A stretch of DNA of 14,385 nt from an uncultured Collinsella sp. (GTDB lineage Bacteria > Actinomycetota > Coriobacteriia > Coriobacteriales > Coriobacteriaceae). The position numbers and the translations under genes are program-made. Shown here one piece after another: positions 6,551 to 13,400 of this stretch; within the stretch, counting starts at the first letter, position 1; each line of letters opens with the position of its first letter. Location of the stretch: positions 1 through 14,385 of the forward strand of contig UQNB01000050.1 in NCBI GenBank assembly GCA_900542235.1. Direction: 5' to 3'. The notes beneath the pieces are model-generated. The model was not told the DNA's origin. It saw only the letters and a list, made by a program, of their open reading frames with translations, and searched no databases.

Positions 6551-7855
6551 TTAGGCGCGCTCGGCACGCGCGAGCTCGGCAGCGACGAGCTTAACGGCCA
6601 GCACCAGTACGTCGAGCGCGGCCTCCAGGTCCTCGACCGTGGGGTAGCTCGGCGCGATGCGGATGTTGGTGTCGCGCGGGTCCTTGCCATAGGGCCAGGT
6701 AGCACCGGCCGGCGTGAGCTTGACGCCCAAGTCGGCGCAGAGCGCGGCGACCTTTTGGGCCGAACCCTCGGGACCATCGAAGCTCACAAAGTAGCCGCCG
6801 CGGGGATGCGTCCAGGTGGCGCAACCCGTGTCGCCCAGGCCCTCGGTGAGCTTGCGCTCAACGGCCTCAAAGCGCGGGCGCAAAAACTCGGCATGCTTTT
6901 TCATGTGCTCCTTGACCGCCTCGATGGTGGGAAGGAAGCGCACGTGACGCAGCTGGTTGAGCTTGTCGGCGCTGATGAGGCCGGCCTTCAGGCGCTTGGA
7001 GAACTCGGCGATAACCGCGGGGCTCGCACCGATAAAGCCGATGCCGGCGCCCGGGAAGGTGATCTTTGACGTCGAGGCAAAGGCCACCACGCGATCCTCG
7101 GTGCCCGCCGCGCGAGCGAGGTCAAAGATGTTTGCGAGCTCGTCGGTCTCGTCGTACAGGTCGTGCACGCAGTAGGCGTTGTCCCAGAAGATGCGGAAAT
7201 CGGGCGCGGCCGTGGGCATCTCAACCAGGCGACGCACGGTGTCCTCGCTAAAAGTGATGCCCGTGGGGTTGGAATACTTGGGCACGCACCAGATGCCCTT
7301 GATGGAGTCGTCGGCGGCAACCAGGCGCTCGACCTCGTCCATGTCGGGGCCGTTGTCGGTCATCGCGACGGGGACGTTCTCGATACCCAGGTCGGCGGTA
7401 ATGCCAAAGTGGCGGTCGTAGCCGGGAACCGGGCATAGGAACTTGACCTTCTTGCCGTCGTGCGCGGCCTCGTAGGCATCCCAGGGCTCGCTGCCGCACG
7501 AACCGCAGCGCCAGAACATGCCGGCGATGTCATGCTCAATCAAAAGGCTCGACGAGCCCAGCACGAGCGTCTGCTCGGCGGGGCAGCCTAGGAACTCCCC
7601 TGCCAGCTTGCGTGCCGAGGGAATGCCCTCAAAGCAGCCGTAGTTGGAGCAGTCGACGTTGCCGTCGTGCAGATCGGCGTCGGCATTGAGAATATCGAGC
7701 ATGGGTCGAGAGATGTCCACCTGGGAGGGCGACGGCTTGCCGCGGGCCATGTCGAGCGCCAGGCCCTTGACCTTGACCTCGGCGACCTCGGCTTTGAGCG
7801 CCTCGATGGCGGCATCGAGTTCGGTGGTTTCCATCTTCTGGTAGATCGTCTGCAT
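6551..7855 (-). CDS. PLP-dependent aminotransferase, class Ic aspartate aminotransferase type
   Basis: Fold-type I pyridoxal-phosphate aminotransferase of 434 residues. It resembles the class Ic aspartate aminotransferases known from Corynebacterium glutamicum, which interconvert aspartate plus 2-oxoglutarate and oxaloacetate plus glutamate. Visible motifs: RGKPSPSQVDIS near the N-terminus (38-49), the cofactor-phosphate loop GSSS (100-103), NPTG (196-199), DNAYCVHD (225-232), the Schiff-base lysine K264 in STSKITFPGAG, and R399 in NIRIAPS for the substrate carboxylate. ATG at 7855 has AAAGG about eight bases upstream. The alternative Met8 has no ribosome site. It is followed by the STAS gene 51 nt on. 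Substrate is inferred from family resemblance; other amino acids remain possible. Confidence 0.92.
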   Translation of the reverse strand: MQTIYQKMETTELDAAIEALKAEVAEVKVKGLALDMARGKPSPSQVDISRPMLDILNADADLHDGNVDCSNYGCFEGIPSARKLAGEFLGCPAEQTLVLGSSSLLIEHDIAGMFWRCGSCGSEPWDAYEAAHDGKKVKFLCPVPGYDRHFGITADLGIENVPVAMTDNGPDMDEVERLVAADDSIKGIWCVPKYSNPTGITFSEDTVRRLVEMPTAAPDFRIFWDNAYCVHDLYDETDELANIFDLARAAGTEDRVVAFASTSKITFPGAGIGFIGASPAVIAEFSKRLKAGLISADKLNQLRHVRFLPTIEAVKEHMKKHAEFLRPRFEAVERKLTEGLGDTGCATWTHPRGGYFVSFDGPEGSAQKVAALCADLGVKLTPAGATWPYGKDPRDTNIRIAPSYPTVEDLEAALDVLVLAVKLVAAELARAERA

Positions 7856-7896
7856 GGGTGCGACCTTTCGCGAAGCGGGACGTTGCAGTTCGTCTA

Positions 7897-7902
7897 AGTA
7901 TA
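7897..7902 (-). promoter_or_regulatory. Candidate -10 box of the aminotransferase gene
   Basis: The minus strand reads TATACT 41 bases upstream of the aminotransferase ATG. It is followed by TAGACGAA, which resembles the sequence after the tat-operon TATACT (TGACCGAA). No convincing -35 box is visible 16-18 bases upstream. Confidence 0.4.
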
Positions 7903-8005
7903 GACCGCCACTGCCGCAACGGTATGAAGCCGTGATAGATTAAGTCCATCGCAATGAATTACGACATCGCCGCGCATGCCGGCGTGGGGCGCCCAAGGAG
8001 GCACT

Positions 8006-8260
8006 ATGGAGTACGGATCGTTCCAGGCCGAGGAATTCGGCGACCTGCAGCGCCTGGTCGACGGACTGTTTTATGACCGCCGCGCCATCGACCGCCTGGA
8101 TCTCATCGTGCAGGCCGAGATCTTGGACCTCGCGCCCGACCTCATGGAAATCGTGAACCTTTTGCCGCCCGGCTACTACGACCGCCAATCGCTTTGTGAC
8201 CAGCTCAACTCCGCCTTGGCCGCCCACGGCTGGGGCGCCGTCTACGGCACCGTGGAATAA
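8006..8260 (+). CDS. Small acidic protein of unknown function
   Basis: Encodes 84 residues from an ATG four bases after GGAGG in an AAGGAGG ribosome site, the best in the region. An ATG 30 bases earlier in frame has no such site. The gene is the only plus-strand one between 775 and 12616, and is divergent from the aminotransferase. The protein is acidic and looks helical, with heptad-like leucine and isoleucine spacing (LQRLVDGLFYDRRAIDRLDLIV). It ends in a Gly/Trp-containing segment (AAHGWGAVYGTVE). It has no signal peptide, membrane segment, cysteine pair or catalytic motif, so it is probably cytosolic. I do not recognise a family. The codon bias matches its neighbours, which supports a real native gene. 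It may be a Coriobacteriia-restricted conserved protein, but that is inference. Confidence 0.8.
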   Translation: MEYGSFQAEEFGDLQRLVDGLFYDRRAIDRLDLIVQAEILDLAPDLMEIVNLLPPGYYDRQSLCDQLNSALAAHGWGAVYGTVE

Positions 8261-8314
8261 GCCTCGAGGCCGGCATTTGGCCCGTTTCCCGACCCTGGCG
8301 AGGCTTGTTTTAGG
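8261..8314 (+). terminator. Possible terminator of the small acidic protein gene
   Basis: GCCTCG (8261-8266), starting right at the stop codon, is complementary to CGAGGC (8299-8304), which is followed by TTGTTTT. The enclosed 32 nt are GC-rich and could fold further. The stem is short and the loop long, so this is weak. The much stronger terminator at 8506-8542 may serve the gene instead. Confidence 0.3.
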
Positions 8315-8339
8315 GCTTGTGGCCAAAAAAGGGCAAATA

Positions 8340-8527
8340 TGAGTACTGTCACCTTTTTAGTAGCAGCGTTTCTTGGTCGAAATCGGCAAAACTCGACTTG
8401 AAACTCCCTAATCACCGTCAGCTAGCGCCAAATTGGAAGTCGATGGTCACTCATTAACGTACAGTTCTTATAAATTTGTTCATTATTTTCCGCACCTAAA
8501 ATGATACGCCGTTTGTGACAGTACTCA
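8340..8527. repeat. Pair of 13-bp inverted sites bounding 188 bp
   Basis: TGAGTACTGTCAC at 8340-8352 is the exact reverse complement of 8515-8527. Each copy is itself dyad-like (TGA, six bases, TCA), which suits a protein-binding site. No target-site duplication is visible next to the outer ends, so terminal inverted repeats of a mobile element are possible but unproven. Confidence 0.6.
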
Positions 8528-8542
8528 CAAACGGCGTTTTTT
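8506..8542 (+). terminator. Strong intrinsic terminator, plus strand
   Basis: Bases 8506-8518 and 8525-8537 form a perfect 13-bp stem with a 6-nt loop (CAGTAC), ending in a run of six T at 8537-8542. On the minus strand the hairpin is followed only by ATCATTTTA, so its use by nhaA, which converges from the right, would be weaker. The nearest plus-strand gene upstream ends at 8260, leaving about 250 nt of untranslated RNA if it is the one terminated here. Confidence 0.8.
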
Positions 8543-8632
8543 GACCACGGGGGTATCTGGCAGGGGGCCAGTAGCGCTCGGATCCGAGTTTCGAACGCAT
8601 CCAAACCGGTTCTGGTGTCTTTTTTCGAGCTT

Positions 8633-9991
8633 TTACTCGTTCTTGGGCGCGGGGTGCTTGCAGACCACGCTCATGTAGATCATGCCGAGCACGGCAGCGG
8701 TGACCGAACGGGCAAGAATGGCGGCCTTGGCAGCCAGAACCTCAAACTGGGCCGTCGGGAAGGCAAGGCCGCTGATGAGAATCGACATGGTAAAGCCGAT
8801 ACCGCCCAGAATGCCCACACCGGCAATCATGTGCCAGTTGACATTGCGCGGCAGCTCGCAGGCCCTAAGCTTAACCAGGGCAAACGTCATGCCAAAGATA
8901 CCGATCGGCTTGCCCAGCAGCATGCCAAAGTACACGCCGAGCGTCACCGGGTCGGTGAGCAGCGTGCTCATGTCCACGCCCACTAGGCGAACCTGTGCGT
9001 TCACGAACGCAAAGATCGGCAGGATCACAAAGTTGACCGGCGTGGAGATCAGACGCTCCATGCGGATGAGCGGCGGGGTCACGCGGTGCATGACGCGCTC
9101 GACCTTGGTAGTCGAGACGGTAAAGTCATGCTGGCCCAGGATGTGTGCCTCGTCGTCGTAGCGGTCATCGAGCAGCGGCAGGCACTCGCCCAGCCAATCG
9201 GTGAGACTATCGAGCTTGACGCCGCACTTGGCCGGGATGGTGAAGGCCAGGATGACGCCGGCAAGCGTGGCATGTACGCCGCTCTTGAACATGCAGAACC
9301 ACAACAGCAGACCCAGTACCGAATACGGGGCAAGGCGGTAATGCTGCGTCTTGTTGAGCCACACGAGTGCGCAGGTCACAAGCGCGGCGGCGCCCAACCA
9401 AAACGGATTGGGGCTCTGACCGTAGAAGATGGCGATAGCGGCGATGGAGATGAGGTCGTCGGCGATGGCGAGCGTCGAGAAGAACACGCGCACGCCGTTG
9501 GGCACGCGATTGCCCAAAAGCGACAGCACGCCCAGCGCAAAGGCAATATCGGTTGCCATGGGGATGGCCCAACCGTTGCGGGCGCCGGCATGGTTAAAGA
9601 TCAGGTAGATGCAGGCGGGAACGACGACGCCGCCCACGGCCGCCAGCATGGGAAGCATGGCCTGACGTGGATTCTTGAGCTCTCCGACCGTCATCTCGTA
9701 CTTAAGCTCAATGCCCACCAACAAAAAGAAAATCGCCATGAGGAAGTCATTGACGAAAAGCTCGACGGTGAGGCCGGCCGTAAGGTTGCCCAGACCCACA
9801 TACAGCGGGGTCTCCAAAAAGTGATGGATGGCCTCGTAGGCATCGGTATTGGCGCAAATGACGGCGGCAATGGCGGCGAAGACCATGACGGCGGCGGAAA
9901 TCGTGCCGTTCTCGGCGATGCGCTCCCAAATGTCGTGGCGCTCAAAACGCTTGCGCTCACGAACGTTGAACAGCTGCTCGGGTGCTGCCAT
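8633..9991 (-). CDS. nhaA: Na+/H+ antiporter NhaA
   Basis: NhaA exchanges internal Na+ (or Li+) for external protons across the cytoplasmic membrane and serves pH and sodium homeostasis. The 452 residues carry the family's functional sites. Asp148 in ATDIAFALGVL corresponds to Escherichia coli D133. The tandem Asp178-Asp179 in LAIADDLISI corresponds to the ion-binding D163-D164. Lys361 in LLGKPIGIFG corresponds to K300. About twelve hydrophobic segments alternate with short loops. A long charged cytoplasmic loop (about 261-312) separates the two halves and is longer than in E. coli NhaA (388 residues), as is the soluble N-terminus (1-28). ATG at 9991 has AGGAG (9998-10002) six bases upstream. 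The upstream ppaC terminator indicates an independent transcript. Confidence 0.97.
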   Translation of the reverse strand: MAAPEQLFNVRERKRFERHDIWERIAENGTISAAVMVFAAIAAVICANTDAYEAIHHFLETPLYVGLGNLTAGLTVELFVNDFLMAIFFLLVGIELKYEMTVGELKNPRQAMLPMLAAVGGVVVPACIYLIFNHAGARNGWAIPMATDIAFALGVLSLLGNRVPNGVRVFFSTLAIADDLISIAAIAIFYGQSPNPFWLGAAALVTCALVWLNKTQHYRLAPYSVLGLLLWFCMFKSGVHATLAGVILAFTIPAKCGVKLDSLTDWLGECLPLLDDRYDDEAHILGQHDFTVSTTKVERVMHRVTPPLIRMERLISTPVNFVILPIFAFVNAQVRLVGVDMSTLLTDPVTLGVYFGMLLGKPIGIFGMTFALVKLRACELPRNVNWHMIAGVGILGGIGFTMSILISGLAFPTAQFEVLAAKAAILARSVTAAVLGMIYMSVVCKHPAPKNE

Positions 9992-10199
9992 GGGCGGCTC
10001 CTTTCACGGGATGGCTCCCGTCTTAAAAAAGCACGGCCCGCCCAAGTGGCGGCGCCGCGCTCTAACGTATTACGCTTGTATCTAGCCTACCCTGCACGAC
10101 AAGCACGCAGGCGTGGCCGAAAAGCGGAACCACAGGTTGAACATTATTTGCTCAACGGCACGGGCACGCCTGTCCAAGAGACGACGCGGCACCGTGCAC

Positions 10200-10240
10200 A
10201 AAAAACGACCGGAGCGCGGGGCGTCCGCGATCCGGTCGTG
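10200..10240 (-). terminator. Intrinsic terminator of ppaC
   Basis: On the minus strand ACGACCGGA (10240-10232) pairs with 10214-10206. After one mismatch a further 5 bp (10230-10226 with 10220-10216) pair around a 5-nt loop. The stem runs straight into seven T residues (10206-10200). It lies 18 nt after the ppaC stop codon. Confidence 0.88.
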
Positions 10241-10257
10241 GCGTTTGGTCAAAAAAC

Positions 10258-11181
10258 CTAGCAGGCGGCCATGATGGGGGCAGCGACCTGCTTCTTACGG
10301 GAGAGGACACCCGGCATCCAGACGCCGTCGTGCTCGTCGGCAATGCCCAGGCCCTTCTGAGCGGCCTCGGTCTCGCCCTCGAGCAGGACCTGCGAGCCCT
10401 CCTCCATGATGTCGGTGATGCACAGGACGATGCCGTCGGCACCCTTCTCGGCGGCGTAGGCGCGCATGGCCTCGCGGATCTCGTCGATCATGCCGAGTGC
10501 ACGGGTCTTGTCGACGGTCTCGTACTGGCCGATGAGCAGCTTCTTGCCAGCGGGCTCGAACATCTTGATGTCGTTGCCGACCATCTCGGCTGCAGTGAAG
10601 GAGCCGGACGGACGGGTGAGGAAGACCTCCATGCCAAACTTGACCGGATCGACGCCCACCTGCTCGCCGAGCTTGGCGGCGACGACGCGGTCGACGGCGG
10701 TGGTGGTGGGGCTCTTGAGCATGAGCGTATCGGTCATCATGGCCGAGAGCAGCAGCTTGGCCTGGACGTCGGAAAGCTCAACGCCGAGCACGCCGGCGAG
10801 CTTGGTGACGATGGTGCAGCTGGAGCCCCAGGGCAGGCAGATGTAGTGCAGCGGGCCGGCGGTCTCGAAATCGCCGATGCGGTGATGGTCGACAACGCCA
10901 AAGACCGTGGCGTCCTTAAGGCCGGCGACGGACTGGGCAGACTCGTTGTGGTCGGTGAGGACGACGAGCTGACCGGCCTCGACGGACTCGATCACGCGGG
11001 GCTCGGCGATGCCGGCGTCGGCGAGCAGCTTGGCGGACTCGGCCGGAAGCTGACCAAGGGCGCAGGCCTCGTAGGTGTTGCCGGCATACTCAACCTGGTT
11101 GAGCAGCTGGGACAGGACGACGGCGCTCATGATGGCGTCGTTATCGGGGTTCTGGTGACCAAAGACAAGAACGTTTGCCAT
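10258..11181 (-). CDS. ppaC: Manganese-dependent inorganic pyrophosphatase (family II)
   Basis: Hydrolyses pyrophosphate to two phosphates in the cytosol, which pulls biosynthetic reactions forward. The 307 residues have the DHH phosphoesterase layout. The N-terminal domain binds the metals through His9, Asp13 and Asp15 (GHQNPDNDA), Asp77 (LTDHNE), the DHH triad at 98-100 and Asp151 (MMTDTL). The C-terminal DHHA2 domain ends in the substrate-binding SRKKQ (294-298). Spacing agrees with Bacillus subtilis PpaC with a two-residue shift. There is no inserted CBS or DRTGG regulatory domain, so it is the short, unregulated form. ATG at 11181 has GGAGG (11188-11192) six bases upstream. It is a single-gene unit ending at the hairpin at 10200-10240. 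Confidence 0.97.
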   Translation of the reverse strand: MANVLVFGHQNPDNDAIMSAVVLSQLLNQVEYAGNTYEACALGQLPAESAKLLADAGIAEPRVIESVEAGQLVVLTDHNESAQSVAGLKDATVFGVVDHHRIGDFETAGPLHYICLPWGSSCTIVTKLAGVLGVELSDVQAKLLLSAMMTDTLMLKSPTTTAVDRVVAAKLGEQVGVDPVKFGMEVFLTRPSGSFTAAEMVGNDIKMFEPAGKKLLIGQYETVDKTRALGMIDEIREAMRAYAAEKGADGIVLCITDIMEEGSQVLLEGETEAAQKGLGIADEHDGVWMPGVLSRKKQVAAPIMAAC

Positions 11182-11313
11182 GGATATCCTCCACTTGATA
11201 TGTGTACTTGGACGTAGCTATGGTAGCACGCCGATGCCGAGCCTTCGCAGACGGAAGGGCCACGGCATATTTTGGGGCAAGTGTTGGAGCGAAGTCTGCC
11301 CCCTTTGCACCAG

Positions 11314-12279
11314 CTATTTGCCGGCGGCGCGCAGAGCTACGTAGGCGGCACCGATGATGCCGGCGTCGTTTCCGAGCGAAGCGACCTTAATGGGCGTCTC
11401 GCGCGAGGCAGAGAGCGCGTAGCGCTGGAAGTACTCGCGAGCCTTGTCGAGGTAGACATCGGCCGAGGCGGAGGCGCCGCCACCGATCAGGAACATCTCG
11501 GGGTCGACCACGTTGGCGATAAGTGCCAGAGCACGGCCGAGATAGTCGGCCATGGTGTCGGCCGCGGCCAGCGCGAGCTTGTCGCCCTCGCGGCAGGCCT
11601 GGAACACGTCCTTGGAATCGGAGGGGCCGGTGAGTTCGATGGGGTCGACGCCCGCCTTCTTGCACTCGGCCAGGTAATTGCTCACCACGCCGGTGGCACT
11701 GGAATACTGCTCTAGGTGGCCATGGCCGCCACAGCCGCAGGTGCGCTCCTCGGCCGGGTTCAGGCACATGTGGCCAATCTCGCCGCCGGCGCCCACAACG
11801 CCCGGCACTACTGGCCGCGGTGTGTCGCCGTTAACGATAGCGCCGCCGCCCACGCCGGTACCGATGGTGACCATCACCACGTTCTGCACGCCCTTGGCAG
11901 AGCCGAGCCAGGCCTCGCCCATGGCAGCGGCGTTGGCATCGTTCTCGTACTTAACGACCGCGTCGGGGCAGTGCTCCTGAATGGCGACTCTCAGCTCGGG
12001 CAGGTTAATAGCAATGTTGGCCTTGACCTTGGCATCGCCCGATGCCGGGATGGGGCACGGAACGGCCAGACCAATGCCCGCCACAAAGGCACGCGGAATC
12101 TGAGCCTTGGCGACCACCTGGTCGATAGCCTCGGTCACCGCGGCAAAGCCCGCAGCGTCAACGATGGGAGGCGTGGGCACGCTGGCCTTGGCCAGCAGGT
12201 TACCGTCCTCGTCGAACAGGCCCTCCTTAACCGAAGTGCCGCCGACGTCGATGCCGATGTAGTACTGCTTAGGTTCCAT
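11314..12279 (-). CDS. ROK-family sugar kinase, probable glucokinase
   Basis: ATP-dependent hexokinase of the ROK family, most likely phosphorylating glucose to glucose-6-phosphate. From ATG at 12279 it has 321 residues: phosphate loop DVGGTSVK (11-18), catalytic Asp114 in ENDANAA, GTGVGGG (140-146), sugar-binding GEIGH (166-170) and the zinc site at 181-190. That site normally reads CxCGxxGCxE, but here it is CGCGGHGHLE, with His188 in place of the third cysteine. No N-terminal helix-turn-helix is present, so it is a kinase rather than a NagC/XylR-type repressor. The chosen start follows AAGGTG about nine bases upstream. A longer frame from 12345 runs into the hairpin at 12321-12387 and has no ribosome site. 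Fructokinase or N-acetylmannosamine kinase activity cannot be excluded. Confidence 0.92.
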   Translation of the reverse strand: MEPKQYYIGIDVGGTSVKEGLFDEDGNLLAKASVPTPPIVDAAGFAAVTEAIDQVVAKAQIPRAFVAGIGLAVPCPIPASGDAKVKANIAINLPELRVAIQEHCPDAVVKYENDANAAAMGEAWLGSAKGVQNVVMVTIGTGVGGGAIVNGDTPRPVVPGVVGAGGEIGHMCLNPAEERTCGCGGHGHLEQYSSATGVVSNYLAECKKAGVDPIELTGPSDSKDVFQACREGDKLALAAADTMADYLGRALALIANVVDPEMFLIGGGASASADVYLDKAREYFQRYALSASRETPIKVASLGNDAGIIGAAYVALRAAGK

Positions 12280-12320
12280 GAGAGCCCACCTTTCTCGTTT
12301 AAACATTGCCTGTATGGTAC

Positions 12321-12387
12321 CGCTCCCCAGGCTAAAACCTGCCAAAAAGGAACAGGTTTGTTTTGGCAGGTTTTATCTGGGGAAGCG
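12321..12387. repeat. Long near-perfect inverted repeat upstream of the ROK kinase
   Basis: TAAAACCTGCCAAAA (12333-12347) is the exact reverse complement of 12361-12375. Outer pairs CCCCAG/CTGGGG (12325-12330 with 12377-12382) and CGCT/AGCG (12321-12324 with 12384-12387) continue the stem after small bulges, giving 25 pairs. The 13-nt loop holds CAGGTTT (12353-12359), a third copy of the arm sequence. No T-tract follows. It could be an operator, an RNA structure in the kinase leader, or a dispersed repeat like the one at 793-850. Confidence 0.75.
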
Positions 12388-12574
12388 CAGAGTACGAGAT
12401 TCGGTTCGCTGGGTGTTATATCGGTTCGGCCCCGTCCTCGGACCGATCATTTCTCAACAAGACACTACTCAGATGTTTATCATTTAAAACGCTCTAATTT
12501 TACAAGCGGGGCGACTTTTAATTTTATCTTTCTCGAACTTTTCAATAACTCAATAGAGATACTTAGGTGTTAAC

Positions 12575-12592
12575 TATACTTTCTTTTATACT
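12575..12592 (+). promoter_or_regulatory. Candidate -10 boxes of the gntR-manA unit
   Basis: TATACT occurs twice, at 12575-12580 and 12587-12592, 12 bases apart and 25-37 bases before the gntR start. A further ATACTT lies at 12559-12564. No good -35 box is seen. The repeated ATACT steps might also be recognised by the GntR protein itself, since autoregulation is common in that family. Confidence 0.45.
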
Positions 12593-12616
12593 CAATCAAG
12601 TTGGAAAGGAGGTTCC

Positions 12617-13336
12617 ATGATTCCCAAATACGAGGCGATAGCTGCAGATATTCGTCGAAGCATCGAGGATGGCGCTCTTAAACCGGGCGACAAGCTTCCC
12701 ACCGTCGTTGAGTTCTGCGAGCTCTATAGCGTTTCCAAAATCACCGTCAAACGAGCTATTGAACAAATCACCGAGGAAGGCCTTATTACCAGCCGGCGCG
12801 GATCGGGTACCTACGTTAAGGACACGGCGGGACTTCCCGGCCAGGCGTTTTTCCAGGGCAAAAACGACCGTGCCCAGGGCTTTTCGTATGAGCATCGCGG
12901 GGAGAAGGTGACCTCGGTGGTCTACGATTTCTCGATTGTTAATCCACCAGCGGACATCGCAGCCCAGCTGGGAATTGCCGAGGATGACTTTGCCTATCAC
13001 ATCGTGCGCGTGCGTCAGGCCGACGAGAAGCCCATCGTTATCGAGTACACCTACATGCCCCTCGAGCTGATTCCAGGCCTTAAAAAGAAGGACCTGTACG
13101 GATCGCTCTACCGCTTCATCCGCGAGCAATGTGGCCTGAAGATTTCGAGCTTTCACCGAACCATTCGCGCCGTGGCAGCAACCGAGAAAGAAGCCGAGCG
13201 TCTGGACACCAAACCTGGCTCTCCCCTGCTCGAGCTCACCCAGATTGGCTTTTTGGACAGCGGTGCCGCCTTTGAGTATTCGACCTCGCGCAACGTTGGC
13301 GACCGCTTTGAGTTGCACAATGTAACGTTGGCGTAG
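12617..13336 (+). CDS. GntR-family transcriptional regulator, HutC/UTRA type
   Basis: A 239-residue DNA-binding regulator. The N-terminal winged helix-turn-helix (about 4-68) has the GntR pattern: YEAIAADIRRSIEDGALKPGDKLPT, a recognition-helix region VSKITVKRAIEQITEEGLI, and the wing RRGSGTYV. The C-terminal half (about 90-232) fits the UTRA ligand-binding fold shared with HutC, FarR and NagR/YvoA. There, sugar phosphates or other small acids act as effectors. Its place just ahead of manA and divergent from a sugar kinase suggests a hexose-phosphate effector and control of one or both genes. ATG follows AAAGGAGG by four bases. manA begins 64 nt after its stop, across a GC-rich hairpin. Confidence 0.95.
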   Translation: MIPKYEAIAADIRRSIEDGALKPGDKLPTVVEFCELYSVSKITVKRAIEQITEEGLITSRRGSGTYVKDTAGLPGQAFFQGKNDRAQGFSYEHRGEKVTSVVYDFSIVNPPADIAAQLGIAEDDFAYHIVRVRQADEKPIVIEYTYMPLELIPGLKKKDLYGSLYRFIREQCGLKISSFHRTIRAVAATEKEAERLDTKPGSPLLELTQIGFLDSGAAFEYSTSRNVGDRFELHNVTLA

Positions 13337-13350
13337 TTTTTTGTAGTCAT

Positions 13351-13378
13351 GCGGGCGCTCGTTTTGCGCGGCGCCCGC
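13351..13378 (+). other. Intercistronic GC-rich hairpin between gntR and manA
   Basis: GCGGGCGC (13351-13358) pairs perfectly with GCGCCCGC (13371-13378) around a 12-nt loop. No T-tract follows, so full termination is unlikely. In a gntR-manA transcript it would sit 22 nt before the manA start. It could stabilise the 3' part of the message or reduce readthrough. Confidence 0.5.
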
Positions 13379-13400
13379 GCAACACAATGGAGGTATGAAT

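Larger units (their letters stand above)
8261..8632. other. 372-bp gene-free region with paired 13-bp sites and a terminator
   Basis: No convincing gene. From about 8320 the base composition turns AT-rich relative to the flanks (for instance 8455-8505). Contents in order: the weak hairpin at 8261-8304; TGAGTACTGTCAC at 8340-8352; AT-rich unassigned sequence; the strong hairpin 8506-8542, which contains the exact reverse complement of that 13-mer at 8515-8527; and the 12-bp palindrome CTCGGATCCGAG at 8577-8588. The whole could be a decayed insertion or a small untranslated transcript. Confidence 0.6.
12280..12616. promoter_or_regulatory. 337-bp divergent intergenic region between the ROK kinase and gntR
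   Basis: Contains promoters for both divergent genes and no gene of its own. Contents from the kinase side: the kinase leader; a long hairpin (12321-12387); a second imperfect hairpin (12420-12429 with 12438-12447, ten pairs including two G-T wobbles); and an AT-rich tract (about 12450-12600) holding the gntR promoter candidates. TCGGTTCG is directly repeated at 12401 and 12421. Confidence 0.6.

Noticed and set aside
8339..8401. 20-codon plus-strand frame starting in the first 13-mer (MSTVTFLVAAF...), a possible leader peptide ahead of the terminator
   Set aside because: Only a weak AAGGG stretch precedes it and no plus-strand gene follows the terminator for it to attenuate. Kept only as part of the region finding.
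8577..8588. 12-bp palindrome CTCGGATCCGAG
   Set aside because: It has no spacer for a hairpin loop, no T-tract and no second copy in the window. By itself it supports no function.
8422..8604. Minus-strand open frame of 60 codons with a CxxCH motif
   Set aside because: No ribosome site ahead of its ATG, it runs through the strong terminator hairpin, and its composition is unlike neighbouring proteins.
12280..12345. N-terminal extension of the ROK kinase to an ATG at 12345
   Set aside because: It lies in the long hairpin, has no ribosome site, and would place 22 unrelated residues before the usual ROK N-terminus.
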